Source of the DNA: Variovorax boronicumulans
GTDB lineage: Bacteria > Pseudomonadota > Gammaproteobacteria > Burkholderiales > Burkholderiaceae_C
Direction of reading: 5' to 3'
NCBI RefSeq assembly: GCF_029892485.1
Contig: NZ_JARXVG010000017.1
Span: 41,959-105,958 of the forward strand
Length of the DNA: 64,000 nt
Part shown: in pieces, positions 35,276-44,753 of the stretch
How positions within the stretch are numbered: position 1 is the stretch's first letter
Layout of the letters: the number at the start of each line of letters is the position of its first letter
Notes under the pieces: generated by a model
Seen by the model: only the letters and a program-made list of their open reading frames with translations
Told to the model about the DNA's origin: nothing
The model's database searches: none
Position numbers and translations under genes: made by a program

Positions 35276-36126
35276 CCGTTGGCCGTTCGGCGCAAGGCGG
35301 CCACGCGCTCGGCGATGGCGTCGATGTCCAGGGCGTCCTCGGCATTGGTGAGGTAGACCTCCAGGTCGCGCACCGCGAGCGCCGTGTTGCCCTGCTCGGC
35401 GTGTGCGATGCCGCGGTCGCGGTACTCGCCCCAGGCGCTGGGCAGCAGCGCGATGAGGCGGTCCTGCACGGCGATGGCACGCTGCCAGTCTTCCTGCGCG
35501 CGGTGCACTTCCTTCAGGTTGCGCAGCATGCGGCCGATGATTTCGCGCGAGCTGGCCGGCTGCAGGTACAGGCCCAGCGGCACGTCGAAGTCGCCGACCA
35601 GCCCGTTGCTGCGCTTGTAGGGCTCCAGCCGCTCGCCCAGTTCCTCGCGCGAGAGCGACTTGCCGGTGAACGGATCGATCACCACCTGCCCCTTGGGCAG
35701 CGTGACCTTGAGCATGAAGTGCCCCGGAAAACCGATGCCGCGCGCCTGCAGGCCCAGGCCCTGCGCCAGTTCCATCCACAACACCGCCAGCGAGATCGGA
35801 ATGCCGCGGCGGGTTCGCAGCACGGCGTTCAGGTAGCTGTTGTCGGGGTCGTAGTAGTCGTTGACGTTGCCGCCGAAGTTCAGGTCGTTGAAGAAGAACT
35901 GGTTCAGCGCGCGCAGCCGGGCGAGTGGTGCGGCATCGGCCGGCAGGCGGCGCTTCAGGCGGGCCAGGAGCTGGTCGACGTCGCCGAGCACCTGCTGCAC
36001 GTCCAGCTCGGGGTACTCGTCCTGCTCGAGGCTGGCGGCAGCCTCGAGCAGCGGGAAATGGTCATCGCTGTGGACGAGCGATTCGAAATATTCCAGAGCG
36101 GTCGGGACCTGAAATGTGAACGTCAT
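35272..36126 (-). CDS. SirB1-family protein (transglutaminase-like with TPR tail)
   Basis: 284 residues. N-terminal transglutaminase-like core (LNQFFFNDLNFGGNVNDYY; RRGIPISLAVLWMELAQGLG; ARGIGFPGHFMLKV), where the active-site Cys of true transglutaminases is not evident, then a TPR-like helical end (LPSAWGEYRDRGIAHAEQG). Family function is unknown; SirB1 genes in enterobacteria sit near prmC/prfA. Start ATG 36126 has the family start MTFTFQVP. Confidence 0.85.
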   Translation of the reverse strand: MTFTFQVPTALEYFESLVHSDDHFPLLEAAASLEQDEYPELDVQQVLGDVDQLLARLKRRLPADAAPLARLRALNQFFFNDLNFGGNVNDYYDPDNSYLNAVLRTRRGIPISLAVLWMELAQGLGLQARGIGFPGHFMLKVTLPKGQVVIDPFTGKSLSREELGERLEPYKRSNGLVGDFDVPLGLYLQPASSREIIGRMLRNLKEVHRAQEDWQRAIAVQDRLIALLPSAWGEYRDRGIAHAEQGNTALAVRDLEVYLTNAEDALDIDAIAERVAALRRTANG

Positions 36127-36195
36127 GTGTCTTTGTAGAGGACCATCCGGGGAGCGTCAAGGCGGGCACATGCGTATTGCCAAGCGGCGAACGAC

Positions 36196-37749
36196 TCAGC
36201 GGCGCATGAAACTGCGCGGGCGCACCCCGACCGCCGCCAGGATGGCGAAATAGATCAACGCGGCGCCCGCGACAAGCGCGGCCAGCAGGCCGATGCGGTG
36301 CAGGGGCTGCGCGCGCAGGCCGATCCAGTCGAAATAGCGCGCACCCCAGACCAGGAAAGCGGCCAGCACCAGCGTGCCGGCCAGCACCTGGAGCGTGAAC
36401 TTGCCCCAGCCGGGTTCGGGGGCGTAGCTGCCGCGGCGGATCAGGCCCACCAGCAGCCAGGTCGCGTTGACCAGCGCGCCAATGGCGATGGTGAGCGTGA
36501 GCGCCGCATGCTGCAGCACCGGCACCAGGAAGAAATTGAGCACCTGGGTCAAGACGAGCACGCCCACGGCGATCAGCATCGGCGTTCGCGTGTCCTGCTT
36601 GGCGTAGTAGCCGGGCGCGAGGATCTTGATGGCCACGATGCCGATGAGGCCGACGCCGTAGCCAATCAGAGCCAGGGTGGTGCGCTTGACGTCTTCGTCG
36701 CCAAAGGCGCCGTTGTGAAAGAGCACCGCCACCAGCGGCTGCGCGAACAGCAGCAGCGCGATGGCGCACGGCGCCGAAAGCAGCACCACGAGGCGCAGGC
36801 CCCAGTCGAGCAAGGCCGAATAGCGGGCGTCGTCCTTGGCGGCGCGGGCGCTGGACAGCTGCGGCATCAGCACCACGCCGAGCGCCACGCCGAGCATCGC
36901 GGTGGGGAACTCCATCAGCCGGTCGGCGTTGACCACCCAGGTCACGCTGCCTGTCGCCAGGTGCGAGGCGATCTGCGTGTTGATGAGCAGCGAGATCTGC
37001 GCCACGCTCACGCCCAGCAGGGCGGGAAGCATCAGCTTCATCACCTTGCGGGTGGTCGGGTCGGTCCAGGCGGCGCGCAGCGCCTTGAAGCTCGCGCCGA
37101 CGCGCGGCATCAGGTCGAGGGCGCGCAGCGCGGGAATCTGCAGCGCCAGCTGCAGCACGCCACCGACCAGCACGCCCACGCACTGCGCATAGATCGGCTC
37201 GATGCCGTAGCGCCGGAACAGCGGCGCGCCGACCACGATGGCAAGGATCAGCGCAATGTTCAGCAGCACCGGCGACGCCGCGGGCACCGCAAACTTGCGC
37301 CAGGTGTTGAGGATGCCGCCGGCCAGCGCCACCAGCGACATGAAACCGATGTAGGGGAACATCCAGCGCGTCATGACGATGGCCGTGTCGAAGCCCTTCA
37401 GGCCGCTGGCCATGGCCCAGACCAGGAGCGGCGCGCCGACCACGCCGGCCACGCACACCACCAGCAGCGTCCAGGTCAGCAGCGTGGCGACGTGGTCGAT
37501 GAGCTCCTTGGCGCCCTCTTCCCCGCCCTCGGTCTTGCGCGCGGCCAGCACGGGCACGAAGGCCTGGCTGAAGGCGCCTTCGCCGAAGACCCGCCGGAAC
37601 AGGTTCGGAATGCGGAAGGCGACGTTGAAGGCGTCGGTGAGTGCGCTGACGCCGAACACCGAGGCAAAGAGCACATCGCGCACCAGGCCCGTGATGCGCG
37701 AGGCGAGGGTCAGGAGGGAGACGGTGGAGGCGGATTTGAGCAGGGACAC
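36196..37749 (-). CDS. murJ: lipid II flippase MurJ
   Basis: 517-residue MOP-superfamily flippase of peptidoglycan synthesis. Starts with GTG 37749 (MSLLKSASTVSLLTLASRIT), which gives the usual MurJ N-terminus with GLVRDVLFASVFG; the frame extends upstream over the rpsT promoter and is not used. Fourteen hydrophobic segments; conserved FGEGAFSQAFVPV and VLFHNGAFG. Divergent from rpsT. Confidence 0.93.
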   Translation of the reverse strand: MSLLKSASTVSLLTLASRITGLVRDVLFASVFGVSALTDAFNVAFRIPNLFRRVFGEGAFSQAFVPVLAARKTEGGEEGAKELIDHVATLLTWTLLVVCVAGVVGAPLLVWAMASGLKGFDTAIVMTRWMFPYIGFMSLVALAGGILNTWRKFAVPAASPVLLNIALILAIVVGAPLFRRYGIEPIYAQCVGVLVGGVLQLALQIPALRALDLMPRVGASFKALRAAWTDPTTRKVMKLMLPALLGVSVAQISLLINTQIASHLATGSVTWVVNADRLMEFPTAMLGVALGVVLMPQLSSARAAKDDARYSALLDWGLRLVVLLSAPCAIALLLFAQPLVAVLFHNGAFGDEDVKRTTLALIGYGVGLIGIVAIKILAPGYYAKQDTRTPMLIAVGVLVLTQVLNFFLVPVLQHAALTLTIAIGALVNATWLLVGLIRRGSYAPEPGWGKFTLQVLAGTLVLAAFLVWGARYFDWIGLRAQPLHRIGLLAALVAGAALIYFAILAAVGVRPRSFMRR

Positions 37750-37791
37750 GGGGGCGAGTGTAGGGCCCCGAAAGTGCCCGAAATGGCCGGA

Positions 37792-37821
37792 TTCGGAGGA
37801 AAAGCCGACCCGGCCTATAAT
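37792..37821 (+). promoter_or_regulatory. promoter of rpsT
   Basis: TTCGGA (37792-37797) and a perfect TATAAT (37816-37821) with an 18-base spacer, 46 bases before the rpsT ATG. Overlaps the murJ start region, so a divergent murJ promoter must lie nearby or overlap. Confidence 0.7.
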
Positions 37822-37866
37822 GGAGGGCTTTGCTGCATCATCCTCAGACACCTAAGGAACTAAATC

Positions 37867-38181
37867 ATGGCATCCGCCAAGCCCAAGAAAAAGAACCCGC
37901 GCCTCGCCTCCGGCCGTAAGCGCGTCCGCCAGGACACCAAGCTCAACGCTGCGAACACCTCGCTGCGCTCCAAATACCGTACCGCGGTCAAGAACGTCGA
38001 AAAGGCTGTTCTGGCTGGCGACAAGACCAAGGCAAGCGAACTGTTCGCGAAGGCCCAGAGCATCGTCGACACCGTCGCCGACAAGGGCATCTTCCACAAG
38101 AACAAGGCAGCCCGCGACAAGAGCCGCCTGTCGGCCAAGGTCAAGGCCCTCGCCCTCGCGCCTGAAAAGGCCGCCGCCTGA
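37867..38181 (+). CDS. rpsT: 30S ribosomal protein S20
   Basis: 104 residues; [37 protein letters not shown] and [16 protein letters not shown] are diagnostic. AAGGA 8 bases before ATG. Single-gene unit ended by a strong terminator. Longer than the 87-residue E. coli protein by an Ala/Lys-rich tail. Confidence 0.98.
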
Positions 38182-38252
38182 CACCTGTCAGGCAAGCCCG
38201 GACCGGAATTCTCCAGTCCGCCGTTTGATCGGGGTGCGCTGCAGCAAAGTGT

Positions 38253-38278
38253 AAAAAACCGCCTTCGGGCGGTTTTTT
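38253..38278. terminator. bidirectional rho-independent terminator between rpsT and the DUF3579 gene
   Basis: AAAAAACCGCC-TTCG-GGCGGTTTTTT: UUCG tetraloop, GC stem, A run on one side and T run on the other, so it works for rpsT (+) and for the convergent minus-strand gene ending at 38287. Confidence 0.93.
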
Positions 38279-38286
38279 CATGGGCG

Positions 38287-38691
38287 CTAGGTTTTGGGTT
38301 GCTGCTCGACGGGAATGACCGGTGCAGCGGGGTCCGAGCGCACCACGGCAGCCACTGGGGTCTGCGCGGCCTTCGGCACGGCCGGTGCGGGCGACGCCGG
38401 GGACACCTCGGACACCTGCAGGTCGTTGTCCTTGGCGAAGTTGACGCAGAAGTCCCAGGCCATCGGCTCGGCATCGCGCAGGTCGCGGTTCACGATCACG
38501 CACTTGACCCCGTTGATGCTCGTCGGCACGCACCAGGGCGAATAGCTCAGGTAGCTGCCTGGAAAGGCGCCGCCGGGACGGAAGGAGCTCATGACACCCG
38601 CCAGCCGCTCGGCCCAATCGCTGGGGCGGAAGGTCCGGCCATCGCGGGTGATGCCCTGGATGAAGATCTCTTTGGCTGTGGGGGAAATCAT
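38287..38691 (-). CDS. DUF3579 protein
   Basis: 134 residues from ATG 38691 (MISPTAKEIFIQGITRDGRT). The first ~85 residues are the DUF3579 domain (FRPSDWAERLAGVMSSF, YSPWCVPTSINGVKCVIVN); the last ~45 are Pro/Ala/Val-rich and probably disordered. Longer frame to 38829 lacks the domain's similarity. Function unknown; the domain is a betaproteobacterial marker and often lies near argD/argF, as here (divergent, 172 bases). Confidence 0.85.
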   Translation of the reverse strand: MISPTAKEIFIQGITRDGRTFRPSDWAERLAGVMSSFRPGGAFPGSYLSYSPWCVPTSINGVKCVIVNRDLRDAEPMAWDFCVNFAKDNDLQVSEVSPASPAPAVPKAAQTPVAAVVRSDPAAPVIPVEQQPKT

Positions 38692-38863
38692 CGTTGATTG
38701 AGGCGACCGACACGCGACCAGAACAGGGTGCTGCGGTGCAGCAACGGATTCTATCCGGGGCACTTTTTGCATCCTGAAGAGCAGGCATTGCTGTAATGCG
38801 GAATCCTCAACGAAGCCGTCAAAGCCCACGCCTAGAATCCGCGTTCCCTACCTGGAGAACCCA

Positions 38864-40072
38864 ATGAGCGCTACCGCCCAACCCACCTCGCCCCATGTCA
38901 TGAACACCTACGGTCGCCTGCCGATCGCACTGTCGCATGGCCAGGGCTGCCGAGTCTGGGACACCGCGGGCAAGGCCTACATCGACGGGCTGGGCGGCAT
39001 CGCCGTCAACACGCTGGGCCACAACCACCCCGAGCTGGTGCCCGCGCTGCACGACCAGCTGACCAAGCTGATCCACAGCTCCAACTACTACCACGTGCCC
39101 GGGCAGGAACAGCTCGCCGCCAAGCTGGTCGAGTTGTCGGGCCTGACCAACGTCTTCTTCTGTTCCACCGGCCTGGAAGCCAACGAAGCGGCCCTGAAGC
39201 TGGCGCGCAAGTACGGCCACGACAAGGGCATCGAGCGCCCCGAGATCGTCGTCTACGAAGCCGCCTTCCACGGCCGCAGCATCGCCACCCTGTCGGCCAC
39301 CGGCAACCCCAAGGTGCAGGCCGGCTTCGGCCCGCTGGTCGAGGGCTTCATCCGCGTGCCGCTGAACGACATCGAGGCGCTCAAGAAGGCCACCGAAGGC
39401 AATCCCAATGTGGCGGCCGTGTTCTTCGAGACCATCCAGGGCGAAGGCGGCATCAACCCGATGCGCTGGGAGTACCTCAAGCAGGTGCGCGCCCTCTGCG
39501 ACGAGCGCGACTGGCTCCTGATGATCGACGAAGTGCAGTGCGGCATGGGCCGCACCGGCAAGTGGTTCGCACACCAATGGGCGGGTATCAAGCCCGACGT
39601 GATGCCGCTGGCCAAGGGCCTGGGCTCGGGCGTGCCGATCGGCGCCGTGGTGGCCGGCCCCAAGGCCGCCAACATCTTCGGACCTGGCAACCACGGCACC
39701 ACCTTCGGCGGCAACCCGCTCGCGATGCGTGCCGGCGTCGAGACCATCCGCATCATGGAAGAGCACAAGCTGCTCGAGAACGCCGCCACCGTGGGCGCGC
39801 ACCTGAAGGCCGCACTGGACCGCGAAATCGGCAGCCTGCCCGGCGTGAAGGACATCCGCGGCCAGGGCCTGATGCTGGGCATCGAGCTCGACCGTCCCTG
39901 CGGCGTGATCCTGAACCGCGCCTGCGACGCCGGCCTGCTGCTGAGCGTGACCGCCGACAAGGTGATCCGCCTCGTGCCGCCGCTCATCCTGAGCATTGCC
40001 GAGGCCGACGAAATCGTCGCGATCCTGGCGCCCATCGTCAAAAACTTCCTGTCGGAGCCTGCCGCGCAATGA
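38864..40072 (+). CDS. argD: acetylornithine aminotransferase
   Basis: PLP class III aminotransferase of arginine synthesis, 402 residues. TYGRLPIALSHGQGCRVWD at the N-terminus, FCSTGLEANEAALKLARKYG, YEAAFHGRSIATLSATG, MIDEVQCGMGRTGKWFAH, and PLAKGLGSGVPIGAVVAG with the Schiff-base Lys, TTFGGNPLAMRAG. CTGGAGAA precedes ATG 38864. Coupled to argF by ATGA. Could also accept succinyldiaminopimelate (DapC), as common for this family. Confidence 0.93.
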   Translation: MSATAQPTSPHVMNTYGRLPIALSHGQGCRVWDTAGKAYIDGLGGIAVNTLGHNHPELVPALHDQLTKLIHSSNYYHVPGQEQLAAKLVELSGLTNVFFCSTGLEANEAALKLARKYGHDKGIERPEIVVYEAAFHGRSIATLSATGNPKVQAGFGPLVEGFIRVPLNDIEALKKATEGNPNVAAVFFETIQGEGGINPMRWEYLKQVRALCDERDWLLMIDEVQCGMGRTGKWFAHQWAGIKPDVMPLAKGLGSGVPIGAVVAGPKAANIFGPGNHGTTFGGNPLAMRAGVETIRIMEEHKLLENAATVGAHLKAALDREIGSLPGVKDIRGQGLMLGIELDRPCGVILNRACDAGLLLSVTADKVIRLVPPLILSIAEADEIVAILAPIVKNFLSEPAAQ

Positions 40073-41004
40073 CGACCGCCACGACACAGCCTGCCATCCG
40101 CCACTACCTGCAGTTCGCCGACCTCACGGCCGACGAGTACGTCTACCTCTTCGATCGCATGGCGATCATCAAGAAGAAGTTCAAGACCTACGAAAAGCAC
40201 CAGCCGCTGGTGGACCGCACGCTGGCCATGATCTTCGAGAAGGCCAGCACGCGCACCCGCGTGAGCTTCGAGGCAGGCATGTACCAGCTCGGCGGCAGCG
40301 TGGTGCACCTGACCACCGGCGACAGCCAGCTGGGCCGCGCCGAGCCCATCGAGGACAGCGCGAAGGTCATCAGCCGCATGGTGGACATCGTGATGATCCG
40401 CACCTACGAGCAGACCAAGATCGACGCCTTCGCCGCGCACTCGCGCGTGCCGGTCATCAACGGCCTGACCAACGAGTTCCACCCCTGCCAGATCCTCGCG
40501 GACATCTTCACCTACATCGAGCACCGCGGCTCGATCCAGGGCAAGACCGTGGCCTGGGTGGGCGACGGCAACAACATGGCCAACACCTGGCTGCAGGCCA
40601 GCGAGATCCTGGGCTTCAAGGTGCATGTGAGCACGCCCAGCGGCTACGAGGTGGACCAGTCGGTGGCGGGCCTGCGCTCGGCCGACAGCTACAAGGTCTT
40701 CAAGGACCCGATGGAAGCCTGCCGCGGCGCCGACCTCGTCACCACCGACGTCTGGACCAGCATGGGCTACGAGGCCGAGAACGAGGCGCGCCGCAAGGCC
40801 TTTGCCGACTGGTGCGTCGACGAAGACATGATGCGCATCGCCCAGCCCGGCGCCCTCTTCATGCACTGCCTGCCCGCGCACCGCGGCGAGGAAGTGCAGG
40901 CCGAGGTCATCGACGGGCCGCAGTCGGTCGTGTGGGACGAAGCCGAGAACCGCCTCCACGCCCAGAAGGCGCTGATGGAGTTCCTGCTGCTCGGCAAGCT
41001 CTGA
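40069..41004 (+). CDS. argF: ornithine carbamoyltransferase
   Basis: Ornithine + carbamoyl phosphate to citrulline. 311 residues: EKASTRTRVSFEAGM (STRTR carbamoyl-phosphate site), HPCQILADIFT, VWVGDGNNMANTW-type block AWVGDGNNMANTWLQA, and FMHCLPAHRGEEV (HCLP ornithine site). Start ATG overlaps the argD stop. Confidence 0.97.
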   Translation: MTTATTQPAIRHYLQFADLTADEYVYLFDRMAIIKKKFKTYEKHQPLVDRTLAMIFEKASTRTRVSFEAGMYQLGGSVVHLTTGDSQLGRAEPIEDSAKVISRMVDIVMIRTYEQTKIDAFAAHSRVPVINGLTNEFHPCQILADIFTYIEHRGSIQGKTVAWVGDGNNMANTWLQASEILGFKVHVSTPSGYEVDQSVAGLRSADSYKVFKDPMEACRGADLVTTDVWTSMGYEAENEARRKAFADWCVDEDMMRIAQPGALFMHCLPAHRGEEVQAEVIDGPQSVVWDEAENRLHAQKALMEFLLLGKL

Positions 41005-41030
41005 ACAGCTGAAGAAGAAGGCGCAGCCGC

Positions 41031-41348
41031 GTGTCCCATTGCCAGCAATGCGGCGCCTGCTGCGCCAGCTACCGCGTCGACTTCAGCGTGCATGAACTCG
41101 ACGACAACGGCGGCCGCGTGCCCTCGGGTCTCGCGGTCGAGGTGAACGACGCCCTCTGCCGCATGCGCGGCACCGATCACACGCCGATGCGCTGCGCGGC
41201 GCTCACCGGCAAGATCGGCCAGGCCGTGAGCTGCGGCATCTACGAATGGCGGCCCAACCCCTGCCACGAGTTGCAAGCCGGCAGCGACGCCTGCGAACGG
41301 GCGCGCGCCCGGCATGGCCTCCCCGCCCTGTCGTCACTGCCCTTCTGA
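41031..41348 (+). CDS. YkgJ-family cysteine-cluster protein
   Basis: 105 residues from GTG 41031. Eight Cys in CQQCGACCASYRVDF, CRMRGTDHTPMRCAAL, CGIYEWRPNPCHEL and CERARA; pattern of the UPF0153/YkgJ family, probably binding zinc or an Fe-S cluster. GAAGAAGAAGG upstream may be the ribosome site, though 13 or so bases away. Function unknown. 26 bases after argF. Confidence 0.85.
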   Translation: MSHCQQCGACCASYRVDFSVHELDDNGGRVPSGLAVEVNDALCRMRGTDHTPMRCAALTGKIGQAVSCGIYEWRPNPCHELQAGSDACERARARHGLPALSSLPF

Positions 41349-41423
41349 CACCGATCATCTGGTCACATCGTGTGTTGGAAATAACCGACACCACGACCCC
41401 TCGCCCGGCGCTAACTTTGCGCC

Positions 41424-42077
41424 ATGCGTTCCCTGCAACCTCAACCCCGCCTCTGGGACATCTCGCCGCCCGTGCATGAAGGCGCGCCGGTGTTCCCCGG
41501 CGACACGCCCTACCAGCAGCGCTGGGCCGCGACGATTTCGCCGGAGTGCCCGGTCAACGTCAGCGAGATCAAGCTCTCGCCCCACGTCGGCGCGCATGCC
41601 GATGCGCCCCTGCACTACGACCCCGAAGGCCAGACCATCGGCGACGTGGACCTCACGCCCTTTCTCGGCCCCTGCAGGGTGATCCATGCCATCGCCAAGG
41701 GCCCGCTGATCGAGTGGGAGCACATCGCGCATGCGGTCACGAGCGAGCTGCCGCCGCGTGTGCTGGTTCGCACCTACGCCAACATGCCCGTCGGCCGCTG
41801 GGACCCGCAACTTGCAGCCTACGCGCCCGCCACCGTCGAGCGCCTGGCCGCGATGGGCGTGAAGCTCATCGGCATCGACACCGCCAGCATCGACCCGGCC
41901 GACAGCAAGACGCTGGAGAGCCACCAACGCATCCGCCGCCTGGACCTGCGCGTGCTCGAGAACCTCGTGCTCGACGACGTGCCCGAGGGCGACTACGAAC
42001 TCATCGCGCTGCCGCTCAAGCTGGTGAGCGCCGATGCCTCCCCCGTTCGCGCGATCCTGCGCGAACTTCCCCGCTGA
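41424..42077 (+). CDS. kynB: kynurenine formamidase (arylformamidase)
   Basis: Hydrolyses N-formylkynurenine to kynurenine. 217 residues, cyclase/metal-dependent hydrolase family: RLWDISPPVHEGAPVFPGD, LSPHVGAHADAPLHYDPEG (metal-binding H-x-G-x-H-x-D) and IGIDTASIDPADSKTLESH. First gene of kynB-kynU-ORF-kynA; 75 bases upstream to the YkgJ gene must hold the promoter. Confidence 0.95.
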   Translation: MRSLQPQPRLWDISPPVHEGAPVFPGDTPYQQRWAATISPECPVNVSEIKLSPHVGAHADAPLHYDPEGQTIGDVDLTPFLGPCRVIHAIAKGPLIEWEHIAHAVTSELPPRVLVRTYANMPVGRWDPQLAAYAPATVERLAAMGVKLIGIDTASIDPADSKTLESHQRIRRLDLRVLENLVLDDVPEGDYELIALPLKLVSADASPVRAILRELPR

Positions 42078-42088
42078 AGCCTTCCACC

Positions 42089-43366
42089 ATGACGACCCTT
42101 GCAGACTGCCGCGCGCTCGACGCGCAAGACCCGCTGCGCGCCCTGCGCGACCAATTCACCATCCCTGCCGACGTGCTCTACCTGGACGGCAACTCGCTCG
42201 GCGTGATGCCCAAGGCCGCGCCCGCGCGCATCGCCGAAGTGGTGACCCAGGAATGGGGCGAAGGCCTGATCCGTTCATGGAACACCGCGAGCTGGTTCGA
42301 CCTGCCACAGCGCCTGGGCGACAAGGTCGCGCGCCTCATCGGCGCGGCGCCCGGCGAAGTGGTGTGCACCGACAGCACCTCGGTCAATCTCTACAAGGTG
42401 CTGTTCGCCGCGCTCTCGCAGCAGAAGGACAGCGGCCGCAAGCTCGTGGTGAGCGAGCGCAGCAACTTCCCGACCGATCTCTACATCGCCGAATCGCTGT
42501 GCCGCGAGCGCGGCTTCACGCTCAAGCTGATCGATGCGAGCGAACTTCCCGCGGTGCTGACCGACGAAGTGGCCGTGCTGATGCTCACGCACGTCAACTA
42601 CCGCACCGGCGCGATGCACGACATGAAGGCCATCACCGCCGCCGCGCACGCCGCGGGCGCGCTCACGGTGTGGGACCTCGCGCACAGCGCAGGCGCAGTG
42701 CCGGTCGCGCTCAACGACAGCAACGCCGACTACGCGATCGGCTGCGGCTACAAGTACCTGAACGGCGGCCCGGGCGCGCTGGCCTTCGCATGGGTCAACA
42801 CGCGGCACGCGGGTCAGTTCGAGCAACCGCTCTCAGGCTGGTGGGGCCACGCAGCGCCTTTCGAGTTCACGCCGCACTACCGGCCCGCGCCGGGCGTCGG
42901 CCGCTACCTCTGCGGCACGCAGCCGATCATCGCGCTGGCGGGTCTGGAATGCGGGCTCGACACCGTGCTCGCCGCCGAAGCCTTCAACAAGGACCAAGGC
43001 GCGATGGCCGCGCTGCGCACCAAGTCGCTCGCGCTCACCGACCTGTTCATCAAGCTGGTCGAGGAACGCTGCGCGGGACAAGGCCTCTCGCTCGTCACGC
43101 CACGCGACCATGCAAAGCGCGGATCGCAGGTGTGCCTCAGCTGTGACGAAGGCGCCTACGCCATCGTGCAGGCGCTGATCGCGCGCGGCGTCATCGGCGA
43201 CTACCGTGCCGGCGATTCGCAGATGCCCGACATCCTGCGCTTCGGCTTCACGCCGCTGTACATCGGCTTCGAGGAAGTATGGAACTCGGTCGAACACCTC
43301 GTGCAGGTGCTCGAATCGAGAGAGTGGCAGCGCGAAGAATTCAACCGCAAGAACGCAGTGACTTGA
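42089..43366 (+). CDS. kynU: kynureninase
   Basis: PLP enzyme cleaving kynurenine to anthranilate and alanine. 425 residues: YLDGNSLGVMPKAAPARI, WFDLPQRLGDKVARLIGAA, DSTSVNLYKVLFAAL, DLAHSAGAVPVALN, and the Schiff-base Lys in IGCGYKYLNGGPGA. ATG 42089 is 11 bases after kynB. No quinolinate-pathway genes follow, so flow ends at anthranilate here. Confidence 0.96.
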   Translation: MTTLADCRALDAQDPLRALRDQFTIPADVLYLDGNSLGVMPKAAPARIAEVVTQEWGEGLIRSWNTASWFDLPQRLGDKVARLIGAAPGEVVCTDSTSVNLYKVLFAALSQQKDSGRKLVVSERSNFPTDLYIAESLCRERGFTLKLIDASELPAVLTDEVAVLMLTHVNYRTGAMHDMKAITAAAHAAGALTVWDLAHSAGAVPVALNDSNADYAIGCGYKYLNGGPGALAFAWVNTRHAGQFEQPLSGWWGHAAPFEFTPHYRPAPGVGRYLCGTQPIIALAGLECGLDTVLAAEAFNKDQGAMAALRTKSLALTDLFIKLVEERCAGQGLSLVTPRDHAKRGSQVCLSCDEGAYAIVQALIARGVIGDYRAGDSQMPDILRFGFTPLYIGFEEVWNSVEHLVQVLESREWQREEFNRKNAVT

Positions 43367-43379
43367 GCGACGCCCCGCC

Positions 43380-43865
43380 ATGAAACACCGATGGATCGCC
43401 TTCTTCGCATCGCTCCTGATGCTGGCTGCACCGGCCTTCGCGCAGCAGCCGAACTTCACCCTGCCCCAGCTCAAGGCCTTCGTGGCCATGTCTCCCGACG
43501 CCTTTAGGCAGGAGATCAAGCGCCAGGGCTTTTCTTACCGCGACAAGACCACGACCGAGTGGGTCAGCATGATCGAGTACGACAAGTTCGCCGACGACCA
43601 GACCACCAACATCATGAAGTCCACCTATGTGGAAGGCCGCGCCGACGAGAACAGCATCCAGCTCTCGCTGACCGACAAGGCCGCCTTCGACCGGCTGGTG
43701 AAGGAAGCGCGCGATGCGGGCTACGCACCGGCCGAGAAGGGCCGCATTCCTGGCGGCGAAACCTACCAGGAGTTCAAGCGCAAGAGCGAGGTCGTGCGAT
43801 TCGTCTATCCGAAGAAGGAGTCCGGCATGGGCCGTCCCTCCTACACCGCCGTGGTCTGGCGATGA
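43380..43865 (+). CDS. small exported protein of unknown function inside the kyn operon
   Basis: 161 residues. Signal peptide MKHRWIAFFASLLMLAAPAFA with AFA cleavage before QQPNF; mature part of ~140 residues is charged, with FTLPQLKAFVAMSPDAF and VRFVYPKKESG. No known family recognised. 13 bases after kynU and 16 before kynA on the same strand, so it shares their transcript. Function cannot be inferred beyond periplasmic location; no ribosome site stands out. Confidence 0.75.
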   Translation: MKHRWIAFFASLLMLAAPAFAQQPNFTLPQLKAFVAMSPDAFRQEIKRQGFSYRDKTTTEWVSMIEYDKFADDQTTNIMKSTYVEGRADENSIQLSLTDKAAFDRLVKEARDAGYAPAEKGRIPGGETYQEFKRKSEVVRFVYPKKESGMGRPSYTAVVWR

Positions 43866-43881
43866 ACGGCCAGCAAACATC

Positions 43882-44730
43882 ATGAGCACCGACAAATCCC
43901 CCGAGAACATCGTCCACGAAGAAAAAGCGCAGCTGGACTTCAGCAAGTCCATGAGCTACGGCGACTACCTGCACCTGGACGAGATCCTCAATGCCCAGCA
44001 TCCGCTCTCGCCCGCGCACGACGAGATGCTGTTCATCGTGCAGCACCAGACCAGCGAGCTCTGGATGAAGCTCATGCTGCACGAACTGCGCGCCGCCACC
44101 TCCTGCATCGCCGAAGAAAAGCTGGCCGACGCCTTCAAGATGCTCGCGCGCGTGAGCCGCATCATGGAACAGCTGGTGAGCGCATGGACCGTGCTCTCGA
44201 CCATGACGCCGCCCGAGTACACGGCCATGCGCCCCTACCTCGCGAACTCCAGCGGCTTCCAGAGCGCGCAGTACCGCTGCATCGAATTCGCGCTGGGCAA
44301 CAAGAACGCCGCGATGCTCAAGCCGCACATGCACCGCGCCGATCTGCTCGCGCAGGTCGACGCTGCGTACCGCCAGCCCTCGCTCTACGACGAGTCCCTG
44401 CGGCTCCTGGCACGCCACGGCCTGCCGGTGCCGGCCGACCGCCTGGAGCGCGACTGGACGCAGCCCTATGAATCGAGCGACGGCGTCGAGGCAGCGTGGC
44501 TCGTGGTCTACCGCAACCCGCACGACCACTGGGACCTGTACCAGCTCGGCGAAAAGCTCACCGACCTCGAAGACGCCTTCCGCCTCTGGCGCTTTCGCCA
44601 TGTGACCACGGTCGAGCGCGTGATCGGCTTCAAGCGCGGCACCGGCGGCACGGGCGGCGTGAGCTACCTGCGCAAGATGCTGGATGTGGTGCTGTTTCCC
44701 GAGATCTGGAAGCTGCGCACGGACCTATGA
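43882..44730 (+). CDS. kynA: tryptophan 2,3-dioxygenase
   Basis: Haem enzyme opening the tryptophan indole ring to N-formylkynurenine. 282 residues: MSYGDYLHLDEILNAQHPLS, FIVQHQTSELWMKLMLHEL (proximal substrate pocket), SSGFQSAQYRCIEFALGN and FRHVTTVERVIGFKRGTGGT with the haem His in the RHV and GVSYLR blocks. Encoded last in the operon although first in the pathway. A perfect 12-bp stem follows its stop at 44754. Confidence 0.97.
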   Translation: MSTDKSPENIVHEEKAQLDFSKSMSYGDYLHLDEILNAQHPLSPAHDEMLFIVQHQTSELWMKLMLHELRAATSCIAEEKLADAFKMLARVSRIMEQLVSAWTVLSTMTPPEYTAMRPYLANSSGFQSAQYRCIEFALGNKNAAMLKPHMHRADLLAQVDAAYRQPSLYDESLRLLARHGLPVPADRLERDWTQPYESSDGVEAAWLVVYRNPHDHWDLYQLGEKLTDLEDAFRLWRFRHVTTVERVIGFKRGTGGTGGVSYLRKMLDVVLFPEIWKLRTDL

Positions 44731-44753
44731 ACGACGCTTGGTTGTAGACCGCC

